A DNA stretch of 55,063 bases from an uncultured Bradyrhizobium sp. GTDB taxonomy: Bacteria > Pseudomonadota > Alphaproteobacteria > Rhizobiales > Xanthobacteraceae. The stretch is from NCBI RefSeq assembly GCF_936928535.1, contig NZ_CAKZHY010000017.1, positions 1-55,063 of the forward strand, read 5' to 3'. Within the stretch, counting starts at the first letter, position 1; the number at the start of each line of letters is the position of its first letter. Shown piece by piece: positions 26,335-35,455 of this stretch. The position numbers were made by a program, and so were the translations under genes. Below the pieces are notes generated by a model. The model ran no database searches and was not told the origin of the DNA. It saw only the letters and a program-made list of their open reading frames with translations.

Positions 26335-28032
26335 TCACTGCATCATCGCGGCGGCGATCTTCTCTGCCGACATCAGCACCGGAAAATTGGTGTTGGCGCA
26401 CGGCACCACCGGGAAGATCGAGGCGTCGACGACGCGCAAGCCCTGAATGCCCTTGACCCGGCCTTGCGTGTCGACGACGGCCATCGGATCGTCGGCCCGG
26501 CCCATGCGACATGAGCAGGAGGCGTGCCACACGCCGATGGTAGCCTTGCGCACGAAGGCTTCGAGTGCCTCGTCGTTGTTGATCACGTCATCGAAGGTGA
26601 AGCCCTCGACCACGAAATTGTCGATCAGATAGTGGCGCAGTGCCGCGGGACCGTCCATCATGGTCGCGGCGATCCTGGTCAGGATCTTGTTCGGGGTATT
26701 GACCACGCCGATCTTGCGGACCTTGTCGGTATAGGCGGCCGGGAACGGCTTGTCCGTCACCTTCTTCACGATGTCGCTCATCTGGATCGCCGCCATCTTG
26801 CGGAAGCCGCTCATCAGGCGGTCGAGGTCGCGACGGTCGGACAACAGATTGAACTCGACGATCGGTTCAGCCGTGGGATCGCGCGAGGCGAGCTTGACCT
26901 GCCCGGTCTCGGAATAGGTCTTGTTGACGAAGGTGAGGAGCGAGCCGATCTGCGCGCCGACCGCGTGCCAGGCCGATTTTGAGAGCACGACGACGAACAT
27001 GTCGCCCTTCGGAACGCCTTCAAGCCCGGACGAGTAGCGCAGCCCGAGCTGCATGTGCCGCCGCGTGTGCTCGTTCATGCGCGCCCCGCGACGGACGAAG
27101 GACGACAGCGAAATCGAGGGATGATCCATCAGGCGTTGGCCGACGCCTGCGAGCCCCATCAGCACCGGAATGCCCATGTCCTTGAGATGGCCGACCGGCC
27201 CGATGCCGGCGCGCAGGAGATGCGCGGGCGAATGGATCGCGCCCGAGGAGAGAATGATCTCGCGTCCGCGGAATTCCTGCTCGCGTCCATCGATCACGGC
27301 CTTCACGCCGACGCATTGCGTGCCTTCGAAGATCAGCTCCCTGACCTGCGTGTTGGTGGAGATCGTGAGGTTGTCGCGCTTGCGGGTGTCGCGATCGAGA
27401 TAGCCCATCGCGGCCGAGACGCGCTGCTCGGCCTGGTTGGAATGCGTCACCGCGAAATAGCCGTCGACGAACTCGCCGTTCTGGTCCGGCAGATATTGAT
27501 GGCCGGCCTCCTGGAAAGCATCGGCGAACGCCTGCGAGTGCTTGGTCCAGTGCTCCCTGGGAATTCTCCGCACGGGAATGCGACCGTCCTTGCCGTGATA
27601 CGGCCCGTCGAAATCGAGATCGCGCTCGACCTTCTTGAAGAAGGGCAGCACGTCATTCCAACTCCAGCCCTCGGCGCCGCGCGTCTGCCACTCGTCATAA
27701 TCGGTCGGTGCGCCGCGATTGGCCATCTGGCCGTTGATCGACGAGCCGCCGCCCAGCACGCGCGCCTGCTCGTATTTGCGCAAGGGCGGACGGGCTTCGT
27801 TCGGATTGTTGTGGCTGACGACCTGGGTCGTGACCTTGAGCTCGGTCCAGTGAAACCGCGGATCGAAATAGGCGGTGCCCGGATAGCTGTCCTTGATTTC
27901 GGCCGGCTCGTTGCCTGGTGGGGTGTCCTGTCCGGCTTCGCACAGCAGGACCTTGTTGGCGCTCCTGGCGGAGAGCCGGTGGGCCAGCACGGACCCTGCC
28001 GAGCCGCCGCCCACGATGATGTAGTCGTACAC
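26335..28032 (-). CDS. GMC family FAD oxidoreductase (choline-dehydrogenase-like)
   Basis: 565 residues from GTG 28032 (VYDYIIVGGGSAGSVLAHRL), which places the FAD-binding GxGxxG at the very start as usual; an ATG at 28104 would add 24 residues. ARVLGGGSSINGQMANRG is the GMC signature. Active-site candidates are His in GVWHASCSCRMG and Asn in CANTNFPVLMSAEKIA. It would oxidise an alcohol to an aldehyde. Lack of betaine genes nearby argues against a specific choline role. Substrate is unknown. Confidence 0.88.
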   Translation of the reverse strand: MYDYIIVGGGSAGSVLAHRLSARSANKVLLCEAGQDTPPGNEPAEIKDSYPGTAYFDPRFHWTELKVTTQVVSHNNPNEARPPLRKYEQARVLGGGSSINGQMANRGAPTDYDEWQTRGAEGWSWNDVLPFFKKVERDLDFDGPYHGKDGRIPVRRIPREHWTKHSQAFADAFQEAGHQYLPDQNGEFVDGYFAVTHSNQAEQRVSAAMGYLDRDTRKRDNLTISTNTQVRELIFEGTQCVGVKAVIDGREQEFRGREIILSSGAIHSPAHLLRAGIGPVGHLKDMGIPVLMGLAGVGQRLMDHPSISLSSFVRRGARMNEHTRRHMQLGLRYSSGLEGVPKGDMFVVVLSKSAWHAVGAQIGSLLTFVNKTYSETGQVKLASRDPTAEPIVEFNLLSDRRDLDRLMSGFRKMAAIQMSDIVKKVTDKPFPAAYTDKVRKIGVVNTPNKILTRIAATMMDGPAALRHYLIDNFVVEGFTFDDVINNDEALEAFVRKATIGVWHASCSCRMGRADDPMAVVDTQGRVKGIQGLRVVDASIFPVVPCANTNFPVLMSAEKIAAAMMQ

Positions 28033-28129
28033 GATTGCCGTTTCCCCTTGTTCTTGTGACAAGAGGGTAGCGTGGTTTGAGGCGGAGGTCACGCGCCGGC
28101 CCATGCAGCCGGCGAGTTGCGTCAGGACG

Positions 28130-28390
28130 TTATTGCAGGACCTTGGGCATCACGACGACGACATCCACCTGCTTGTTCAGCACGCGCGATGCGACGGCGG
28201 CGATGAGCGGCGAGTAGCTGTCCTCGATGTCGGAGGCGACATCCTCGTTCCTGGCGAAGGCGTAGAGCATCGTGCCCTCGATCTCGTCGAAGCGGATGCC
28301 GGCAAAGACGTGATCGAACGCCTCGGCGCCGACAATGCCTGCCATCAGCGCCTGAATGGCCTGGTCCTGAACGCGTGTGAGCTTCATCAT
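28130..28390 (-). CDS. Small hypothetical protein
   Basis: 86 residues, MMKLTRVQDQAIQAL ... VVMPKVLQ, starting with two Met codons (28390 or 28387) and no clear ribosome site. A predicted mixed helix/strand soluble protein, with an acidic middle. It is upstream of nothing obvious on the same strand; the GMC gene starts about 100 bases further up. No family is recognised. Confidence 0.55.
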   Translation of the reverse strand: MMKLTRVQDQAIQALMAGIVGAEAFDHVFAGIRFDEIEGTMLYAFARNEDVASDIEDSYSPLIAAVASRVLNKQVDVVVVMPKVLQ

Positions 28391-28480
28391 GACGATGAGA
28401 TATGGCAGCGCCGCGCGAATACAAGATGCGGCCCGGCAGCCCGGCAGTATTCGGCCGAGGCCCCGTTGCTCCGATCAATC

Positions 28481-28840
28481 TCACGTCATGCTGCCGGGCA
28501 TGAAGCAGCGGATGTTGGCGCGGCCGTTGACATAATAGGGCCAGACGATGGTGCGGCCGACGCGGTTCGGCTCGGTGATGACGGTGTCATTGGGCACGTC
28601 GATCCAATCGCCCTGGATCCTGACGCGATAGTGCCCGTCATGCGATTCCCAATCGACGTCGTCGAGCGCCGTGCCGTCGGCGTCCGCACAGCAGGGGCCG
28701 CCTCCCTTGCTGTGCAGGCTTTCGAACCAGCCCTTGAGGGGTGAGTTCGCATAGCGGCCGTCGTCGCGCGCCTGTGCGGCAAAGCCGATCAATGCAGCGG
28801 TCGCTATGAGTGGGATCATCCTGGAGGTCACGATCGCCAT
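28481..28840 (-). CDS. Small exported hypothetical protein
   Basis: 119 residues from ATG 28840 with GAGG five bases upstream. A signal peptide (MAIVTSRMIPLIATAALIGF) is followed by a compact domain with GGPCCADADG and a C-terminal IRCFMPG; the three Cys may form a disulfide. The stretch WESHDGHYRVRI suggests a small beta-sheet. No domain is recognised. The open frame to 29014 is longer but lacks a site and includes the hairpin below. Confidence 0.7.
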   Translation of the reverse strand: MAIVTSRMIPLIATAALIGFAAQARDDGRYANSPLKGWFESLHSKGGGPCCADADGTALDDVDWESHDGHYRVRIQGDWIDVPNDTVITEPNRVGRTIVWPYYVNGRANIRCFMPGSMT

Positions 28841-28872
28841 GTCGCCTCGCTCGATGTGGTCACGCGCAACCG

Positions 28873-28897
28873 ATCGCAGGCGGCAGTCGCCTGCGAT
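28873..28897. promoter_or_regulatory. Perfect 10-base-pair hairpin upstream of a small gene
   Basis: ATCGCAGGCG and CGCCTGCGAT flank a 5-base loop. It stands 33 bases upstream of the small exported protein gene and 146 bases after the GGDEF-EAL gene. It could be a terminator for the latter (no T-run is seen) or a leader structure of the former. Confidence 0.5.
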
Positions 28898-29042
28898 GCG
28901 CGTGATGCAACGTTGACTGGTGCCCGCCGGCCGAAAGTTCCCGGCCGTCTCGGCAGCGCGATAACTGCGAGATGCGAGGTTTGATCCAATTTTTCGGAAA
29001 GGCGATGCAGTCATCGCCGCAATGGCAGGTGAGCGGTCGGCC

Positions 29043-31706
29043 TCAGGCCGCGACCGCCTGTTTCGACAGCAATTGCTTCAGCTTCGCCGCCGGTATGGCC
29101 GGGCTGAACAGCCAGCCCTGCATCTGGCTGCATCCGAGCTGCCGCAGCACCTCGCGCTGCGCCTCGGTCTCGACCCCTTCGGCGGTCGTCGCCATGTGGC
29201 GGGCGGCGGCCATGTGCACCACGGCCTGCACGATCGGCGAGGAATCCTCGGACTGGCCGATGTCGCTGATGAAGCTGCGGTCGATCTTGATCTTGTCGAA
29301 GGGGAAGCGGTGCAGATAGCTCAGCGACGAATAGCCGGTGCCGAAATCGTCGAGCGCGATGCGCACGCCGAGCTCGCGCAGCTGCTGCAGGATGGTCAAC
29401 GCCTCCTCGTCGTCGCGAATGAGGACGGTCTCGGTGATCTCGAGCTCGAGCCGTCCCGGCGCCAGGCCCGACTCGGCGAGCGCGGAGGCAACTTTCAGCG
29501 CCAGTGTCTTGGAGCGGAATTGCACCGGGGAGACGTTGACCGCGATGTGGATGTCGCCGGGCCATGAGGCGGCTTCGGTGCAGGCCTGCCTCAAGACCCA
29601 TTCGCCGATCTCGCCGATCAGGCCGGTGTCCTCGGCGACTGGAATGAAATCCGCGGGCGAGACCATGCCGCGCTCCGGATGGCGCCAGCGCAGCAGCGCT
29701 TCGCAGCCGGTCACGACATTGGCGGAGAGATCGACCAGCGGCTGGTAGTGCACCTCGAATTCGCGGCGAGCCAGCGCCTGGCGCAAATCGAGCTCGAGCT
29801 GGCGGCGCTGCCGCGCCTTGGCGTCGTATTCGGGCACGAAGATGCGGAACGTGCCGCGCCCTTCCGACTTCGCCGCATACATTGCGAGATCGGCGCGCTT
29901 GAGCAGGTCGTCGATGGCCTCGCCATGGTCGGGCGCGATCGCGATGCCGATGCTGGCATCGGTCGTGATCTCCTGCCCCTTGCAATCGACCGGTGCGCGC
30001 AGCGACTTCAGGATCTGTTCGGCCAGTGCAGACAGCTCGGCCTGGTCTGATGTGGCGGCCTTGACGATCGCGAACTCGTCGCCGCCGAGCCGCGCCACCA
30101 GGTCGTTGCCGCTAACGCAGGCGCGCAGGCGGTTTGCGACCTGGCGCAGCAATTCGTCGCCGACCTCATGTCCGAGCGAATCGTTGACGCCCTTGAACTC
30201 GTCGACATCGATATAGAGGATTGCAAATGGCTTGCCGTGGCTGAGCTCCGCGACGCGGCGTTCCAGATGGCCGCGCATCAGCACGCGGTTGGGCAGGTCG
30301 GTCAGCGCATCGTAATGCGCCATATGTGCGATGCGCTCGTCGGCGCGGATGCGCTCGGTGACGTCGTTGTGGGTCGCGAGCCAGCCGCCGGCAGCGCCCG
30401 GCTGGTTCTTGATTTCGATCAGGCGGCCATCGGAGGTCTCGACGATGCTGCTCTGCGTCTGTCCGACCTGGCTCAGGATCTTGTCGCAATAGGCGTCGAC
30501 GTCGCCTTCGAACGAACCGGTTTCGGCGCGATGCTGGATCACGTCGCGGAAATCGACGCCGGGTTTCACCACTGCGGTCGAGAGCCCGTACATGTCGATG
30601 TAGCGGCGGTTGCAGACGATGAGCCGCTCGTCCTGGTCGAACATCAAGAGGCCCTGCGTCATCGTGTTCATGGCGGTGTCGAGCCGCTGCTTCTCGAGCG
30701 AGACGCGGTTGGTGACCTGGCGGAAGATCAGGAACAGCGTGAGCACGAGCAGGCCGATCGAGACCACGGCCACGGTGACGAAGAACTTGGTCTGCGTGCG
30801 CCAGGTTGCCAGCGTCGCGTCCAAGGATTTGGTGGCGACCACGACCAAGGGCTCGCCGGTCAGCATGCGCGAGGCGACGATGCGGTCCTTGCCGTCCACG
30901 GGGCTCGCGAGCTGCGTCGTCACGAAGGCACGTTCGAACACGGACCGCTGCGCGGGCGAGCCGGTGCGGTAGTTCTGTCCGATCATGCCGTCGACATGCG
31001 GAAAGCGCGCGAGCAGCTGGCCATTCTGGTGATGCATCGCGATCGAGGATTCCTCGCCGAGGCCGGCCGAGGCGAAGAAGGATTCGAGTTGCTCCGGCGT
31101 GATCGCCCGTGACACCACGCCAAGGAACTCGCCATGCGGTCCGGACACGCGCCGGCCGAACACGATCGCCGGACCCTTGCCGAACCGGCCGGGCACGACC
31201 TCGATCTCTTCCTGCAGGGCCGGGTCGTTCTTGAGCCTGATGAAATAGCCGCGATCGGACACGGAAATATCGGCGACGGGCCAGCGCTTCGACGAATTGA
31301 TCAGCCGCCCTTCGGAATCGAACACGTTGGCGCCGGCAATGTCGGACCAGCCGCTCGCCTTGGTGCGCAGCACCTCGTGCATGGCGAGCGTCGCCATCTC
31401 GCTGCGGAATACCTCGGGGGACTCGATGCCATGGCTTTCGAGTTCGGCGATGATGCTCTTCTGGAGCACCGCGAAATCGGCGAACTCGCGGTCGAAATGG
31501 CGGGCCAGCAGACGGACGGAGCTTTCCAGGCTTTCACGGCCGCTCGCGATGGCGTTCTGGCGGAAGCGGTCAACCGTGAGGGCGGTGCCGATGGCCGTCG
31601 CCGCCATCAGCACGAAGCCGCCGATAATCAACCACGTCAGCGGCGCGCCCCGCCATTGGCGAAGCAGCACGCGCAGTCGCGCGGTCCATCGGATTGATGC
31701 GCCCAT
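29043..31706 (-). CDS. Membrane GGDEF-EAL cyclic di-GMP enzyme with Cache and PAS sensors
   Basis: 887 residues; GGGGAGA precedes ATG 31706. Membrane helix (about 23-44), extracytoplasmic Cache-type sensor (50-300), helix (308-332), PAS (340-450), GGDEF with intact LGGDEFAI, and EAL with CEALLRWRHP, NVSPVQF, EITET, DDFGTGYSSL and AEGVET all kept. Both synthesis and breakdown of c-di-GMP are therefore possible; the RxxD inhibitory site before GGDEF is not evident. The sensor suggests control by an external ligand. It is a single gene with no obvious partner. Confidence 0.95.
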   Translation of the reverse strand: MGASIRWTARLRVLLRQWRGAPLTWLIIGGFVLMAATAIGTALTVDRFRQNAIASGRESLESSVRLLARHFDREFADFAVLQKSIIAELESHGIESPEVFRSEMATLAMHEVLRTKASGWSDIAGANVFDSEGRLINSSKRWPVADISVSDRGYFIRLKNDPALQEEIEVVPGRFGKGPAIVFGRRVSGPHGEFLGVVSRAITPEQLESFFASAGLGEESSIAMHHQNGQLLARFPHVDGMIGQNYRTGSPAQRSVFERAFVTTQLASPVDGKDRIVASRMLTGEPLVVVATKSLDATLATWRTQTKFFVTVAVVSIGLLVLTLFLIFRQVTNRVSLEKQRLDTAMNTMTQGLLMFDQDERLIVCNRRYIDMYGLSTAVVKPGVDFRDVIQHRAETGSFEGDVDAYCDKILSQVGQTQSSIVETSDGRLIEIKNQPGAAGGWLATHNDVTERIRADERIAHMAHYDALTDLPNRVLMRGHLERRVAELSHGKPFAILYIDVDEFKGVNDSLGHEVGDELLRQVANRLRACVSGNDLVARLGGDEFAIVKAATSDQAELSALAEQILKSLRAPVDCKGQEITTDASIGIAIAPDHGEAIDDLLKRADLAMYAAKSEGRGTFRIFVPEYDAKARQRRQLELDLRQALARREFEVHYQPLVDLSANVVTGCEALLRWRHPERGMVSPADFIPVAEDTGLIGEIGEWVLRQACTEAASWPGDIHIAVNVSPVQFRSKTLALKVASALAESGLAPGRLELEITETVLIRDDEEALTILQQLRELGVRIALDDFGTGYSSLSYLHRFPFDKIKIDRSFISDIGQSEDSSPIVQAVVHMAAARHMATTAEGVETEAQREVLRQLGCSQMQGWLFSPAIPAAKLKQLLSKQAVAA

Positions 31707-31841
31707 CCAACTCTCCCCTGGGATGGATGATGCGCCAAAAACGACAAGACCCCGTTACCATTGAGGGTTAGGGAACTATGAATCGGAACAAAATCAGGGA
31801 GTTGGCGCCGCGGCTATGGTGATGACGCTCCAGGGCTACCA

Positions 31842-32540
31842 TCACTCCCGCTTCACTTCCCATTTCAGGGCTTCGGCATTCTTCTTCGCGAAGACATCAG
31901 GCACGTCGAACTTCCCGGTCTTGAGATCATACCGACACATCCAGCTCCCCAGTCCCTTCATGACGGTGTTTTTCGGATGCTTGTCGTATTCGCCGCCGAG
32001 CCCGATGACGAGGTAGCGGTTGTCGGGCCAGTCCACGCCGAGCCAGCGATAGGCCTCTTCCGTCCCCTTCAGGAGATTGGCCGAGATGTGGAAGTCGAGC
32101 TTGGCAAAGTGCTTGGTCTCGGGGCGGCCGTAGAAATAGGCCCAGGCGAGATCGCTGAGGGATTTCCTGGTGGCGCTTACGAAGGCGCCGTTCTCGACAT
32201 GGTAGAGAAACAGATCCTGCTCGCCCGAGCCGGTCTTCTGCATCCGCACCAGCCATTGCGAATCGTTGGTGAAGCGGAAGCCGGCGCCGTAACCCTGCTC
32301 GGGCTTCAGCTCCGTCATCTGGTCGCCCTTGCGCGCCCAGACCTGCCATTTGACGTCCCAATCGCCGGCATCCTTCATATACTGCTCGAGCTTGGTGGTG
32401 CCATCAGGCGAGGTGAAGGCGAGATCGGTATCGTCGGTGAGGACGAAGCCCGGCGGTGGGCCGGAGGCGGCAAGCGCCGGGCTTGCTGCGAGCGTCAGGG
32501 CAAGCGCCAGCCATGGCGCGGCGCGGCAATATGCGATCAT
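31842..32540 (-). CDS. Exported hypothetical protein
   Basis: 232 residues with a clean signal peptide (MIAYCRAAPWLALALTLAAS, cut near ALA-AS). The mature part is mainly beta with several Trp and Tyr (WDVKWQVWARKGDQ, WAYFYGRPETKHF, DVFAKKNAEALKWEVKRE). No family is recognised. AGGGAA stands before ATG 32540. It is divergent from the LysM gene, from which 178 bases separate it. Confidence 0.75.
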   Translation of the reverse strand: MIAYCRAAPWLALALTLAASPALAASGPPPGFVLTDDTDLAFTSPDGTTKLEQYMKDAGDWDVKWQVWARKGDQMTELKPEQGYGAGFRFTNDSQWLVRMQKTGSGEQDLFLYHVENGAFVSATRKSLSDLAWAYFYGRPETKHFAKLDFHISANLLKGTEEAYRWLGVDWPDNRYLVIGLGGEYDKHPKNTVMKGLGSWMCRYDLKTGKFDVPDVFAKKNAEALKWEVKRE

Positions 32541-32718
32541 GGGGAAATTCCCTAAAATATATCAGTCGGAAATGGCCGCGAAGCGGCCTCGCTGGTTTGA
32601 CGCCGATAGGGCCGGCCCGGTTCATCCCTTCGACCGTCTTGCTGCGGCCAGCAAAACGGCGCACTTTGGGCTCGGCTGATTTGCGACCCAGAGATTTTCG
32701 ATCAAGGTTTGAGGACTG

Positions 32719-33846
32719 ATGATTACCGCTTCCAAGGCCTTCATCGCGTTCTGTCTGCTTGTTGTGGTCGGCACCGTCTTGGTGATCGGCCCGACCGAGC
32801 TGCGCCACATGCTGCCGGGCCAGACGAAGACCGAAATGGCCGCGGTCGCCAAGCCCGAAGCGAAGGCGGAGGTGAAGGCCGAGGCCAAGAACGAACCGAA
32901 GAACGAACCGAAGATCGGCCCCAAAGTCGAGCCGAAGACCGAGGCCAAGCCGCAGCCGAAAGCTGACGAACAGAAGCTCGCCGCGGTTGCACCCGCGCCG
33001 TCCGCCTCGCCTGCAACGGCCGATGCGCCCAAAGATGCGTCCAAGGATGGGTCCAAGGATGCACCCAAGCCAGGCGCGCTCGCCGAGACCCAGAAGCAGG
33101 TCGCGGCGCTGGCGGATGTCGCGCCGGCCAAGCCGCAGCCTTCAGTTGCTGACAGTGGTCCCCGTTTCGACGTCGCCCGCGTCGACGATCACGGCGAGGC
33201 CGCCGTGATCGCCGGCCAGGCTGCGCCGGGCGCCAAGGTCGAGCTGCTCCGCGACGGCCAGCCGCTCGACAGCGTGGTGGCCGATGCGTCGGGCCAGTTC
33301 GTGATGACCCCGCCAAAACTTCCCGCCGGCAGCTATGAGCTGGCACTGCGTGCCAGGGCGCCCGACGGCACCGTCACGCAATCCAGCCGCACCATGCCGG
33401 TGACGGTCGCTGAAGCCGCACCGCCGCCGCCGGCGCGTGTCGCGGCTGTCGCGAAGCCCGAGGCAAAGCCGCAAGCAACAAAACCTGACGACAAGTCGGA
33501 TGTTGTCGCCTCCCTTCCGGCGCCGCGTCTCGCCTCGACACCGGAGCGGTCAGCGGTTCGACCGCGCATGATGGGAACGCCGAAGCCGAAGTCGATGGCG
33601 AGGGTGCCGGCGGCAACTGCGACCGTCGCAGCCGCCTCGCCGGCGGACGTGCTCGGCGCGAGCCCGGCGGAAGCAGGCGGCAGCCGCGTGGTCTCACGCG
33701 GCGACAGCCTCTGGGCGCTGAGCCGTCTCGCCTATGGCGACGGCGCCCGCTACGCGGTGATCTTCAATGCCAACCGCGAAAAGATCCGCAATCCGAATCT
33801 GATCTATCCCGGCCAGACCGTCGTGGTGCCGCAAAAGGCGCAGTAG
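32719..33846 (+). CDS. LysM-domain envelope protein with Lys/Glu/Pro-rich linker
   Basis: 375 residues; GAGG stands four bases before the ATG. Order: membrane anchor (about 7-24), a low-complexity Lys-Pro-Glu-Ala segment (35-90) with repeats such as EPKNEPKIGPKVEPK, an Ig-like domain (about 148-235, RVDDHGEAAVIAGQAAPGAKV), a second Ala/Pro-rich linker, and a C-terminal LysM domain (VSRGDSLWALSRLAYG ... NLIYPGQTVVVP). It is probably anchored in the inner membrane and reaches peptidoglycan. Many rhizobial genomes carry such proteins. The precise role is unknown. Confidence 0.88.
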   Translation: MITASKAFIAFCLLVVVGTVLVIGPTELRHMLPGQTKTEMAAVAKPEAKAEVKAEAKNEPKNEPKIGPKVEPKTEAKPQPKADEQKLAAVAPAPSASPATADAPKDASKDGSKDAPKPGALAETQKQVAALADVAPAKPQPSVADSGPRFDVARVDDHGEAAVIAGQAAPGAKVELLRDGQPLDSVVADASGQFVMTPPKLPAGSYELALRARAPDGTVTQSSRTMPVTVAEAAPPPPARVAAVAKPEAKPQATKPDDKSDVVASLPAPRLASTPERSAVRPRMMGTPKPKSMARVPAATATVAAASPADVLGASPAEAGGSRVVSRGDSLWALSRLAYGDGARYAVIFNANREKIRNPNLIYPGQTVVVPQKAQ

Positions 33847-34156
33847 GGCGCGGCGGTCGATCGTCTCCCTCGCCCCGTTCTTACGGGGAGAGGCGTAGGC
33901 GGCCTTCGGCCGCCGTTCTCAAAAAAGAACGCCGATGCGAAGCATCGGCTATGGTGAGGGGCTCTCTCCGCGAGCGTCGGTTGATCGATAGACCTGTACC
34001 CCCTCACCCGGAACGCATCTGCCGATGCGTTCCGACCTCTCCCCGCAAGCGGGGCGAGGTAAGAACCACGCTTCGACCGTCTCGTCGCGGAACATTTGGT
34101 TCCGCGGCGCGTCTTCTCCCTACGACGCGATGCGTGTTTGGCGGGAGGTCAACGCG
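33847..34156. other. Intergenic region filled by a repeat
   Basis: These 310 bases lie between two genes in the same direction. Most is the inverted-repeat element at 33868-34060. The last 90 bases should contain the promoter and ribosome site (GGGAGG at 34143) of the next gene. A reading frame opens at 34025 but begins inside the repeat. Confidence 0.6.
33868..34060. repeat. Second copy of the ACCTCGCCCC element, opposite orientation
   Basis: It runs from CCTCGCCCCGTTCTTACGGG at 33869 to GCAAGCGGGGCGAGGT at 34060; the right end is the exact reverse complement of the left end of the copy at 12841. Inner hairpins include GGCGGCCTTCGGCCGCC and GCCGATGCGAAGCATCGGC. The middle differs from the other copy, so arms are conserved and centres vary. 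Confidence 0.78.
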
Positions 34157-35455
34157 GTGGTCAGGTCAGTGGTCTTGTCGAGATCGCGCTTGGGACTGGC
34201 GCTCGCCGGCGCAGTGCTGGCGCTTCTGACAGTGCTGCTGCCTGATACGGCCCATGCCCAGTTCGGATTGCGCGGCGGTCCGCTTGGCGTTGCCCGTTTC
34301 GCCGTCGGCCATGTCATCGGCTTGTCGCGGCTGCGCCATGCCCGCATGGCGGTGCGCGGCAGCCGCTATCGCTCTGCCGCCATGCGCCCGCAGGATCCGC
34401 GCGGTGCCGAGCGCAGCCAGCTTGCCAATCCCTATGTCCTGCGTGCTGCGCTCACTGCGCAAGCTGCGCTGTCGGGCTGGCACGGCGGCCGCCGTCCGCA
34501 GGGTTGGTGGCGTCATCCCGATGGAAGCTATGGCTGGATCGGTCCGGTGTTCTGGCCATTCGCGCATGACGATCTCACCACCGCAATCATCTTTGGCGAT
34601 ACGACCAGCCTCTCGCTCTATGGCTATGGCGATATCTATGCCGCGATCTTCGCGCCTTACGCGGCGCCGGAGCTTGCCGCCTACACCACGCCGCACGGCC
34701 GCCCTGCGCGCCGCGTCCCGACGGTCGAAGCCGTCTGCGACAGCAGCGACACCGGCGGCCTGCCGGTCGACCGCATCGCGAGCGCCGTGCAGCCGAACGA
34801 GATGCAGCGCACCGCCCTCGATGATCTCAGCGCCGCCTGGACCGCAGCGCGCGACAGCATCCGTGCCTCGTGCCCGGCGCAGGCACCCGCAACCGCGGCC
34901 GAACGCCTCGGCGTGATGCAGGCGCGCCTCGATGCGATGATCAAGGCCAGTGACGCGCTGGCGGCGCCGCTCGCCAAATTCACCGACCTTCTCGATGACG
35001 GCCAGAAAGCAAGGCTCCAGTCGCTCGCGAGCGAACGCCGCGCGGCGCTTGCCGCGGCCCAGCACAAGGACGCGCAGGCGGCCCAGGCGACCTCGGTCTG
35101 TGATCCCAACACCGATCCCCGCTATGACGTGCAGGCCCAGCGCCAGTATGAGCAATTCGTGCAGCAGCAATGGCCCGCCGACGACATTGCGGGCACGCTG
35201 AAGCTCGACGACACCGGACGCGCCCGCCTCGACGTGCTCCAGGACACCACGCTGCGCACCATGCGGACGCTGAGCTCCTGCCCGATGAAGCCGGAAGCGA
35301 CACCGCAGGCCCGCCTCGCCGCCGTGAAGACGCGGCTGCAGACGATGCAGCAAGCAGTCAGGGGCGTTGCCGACGCGCTCGACGATTTCGAGGCGGACCT
35401 GAGCGACGAGCAGAAGGCCGCGTTTGAGGCGATGGGGCCGAAGCGGGGGACGTGA
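34157..35455 (+). CDS. Exported Spy/LTXXQ-type protein
   Basis: 432 residues from GTG 34157, picked because GGGAGG lies eight bases upstream and it directly starts the signal peptide (VVRSVVLSRSRLGLALAGAV). The open frame from 34025 begins in a repeat. Two helical modules, about 225-330 and 335-425, carry LTXXQ-like motifs (LLDDGQKARL, LSDEQKAAFEAM), as in Spy/CpxP periplasmic chaperones. The middle (WWRHPDGSYGWIGPVFWPF) is Trp/Tyr-rich. It may assist folding or sense envelope stress. Its TGA abuts the stop of the next convergent gene (TGATCA). Confidence 0.82.
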   Translation: MVRSVVLSRSRLGLALAGAVLALLTVLLPDTAHAQFGLRGGPLGVARFAVGHVIGLSRLRHARMAVRGSRYRSAAMRPQDPRGAERSQLANPYVLRAALTAQAALSGWHGGRRPQGWWRHPDGSYGWIGPVFWPFAHDDLTTAIIFGDTTSLSLYGYGDIYAAIFAPYAAPELAAYTTPHGRPARRVPTVEAVCDSSDTGGLPVDRIASAVQPNEMQRTALDDLSAAWTAARDSIRASCPAQAPATAAERLGVMQARLDAMIKASDALAAPLAKFTDLLDDGQKARLQSLASERRAALAAAQHKDAQAAQATSVCDPNTDPRYDVQAQRQYEQFVQQQWPADDIAGTLKLDDTGRARLDVLQDTTLRTMRTLSSCPMKPEATPQARLAAVKTRLQTMQQAVRGVADALDDFEADLSDEQKAAFEAMGPKRGT

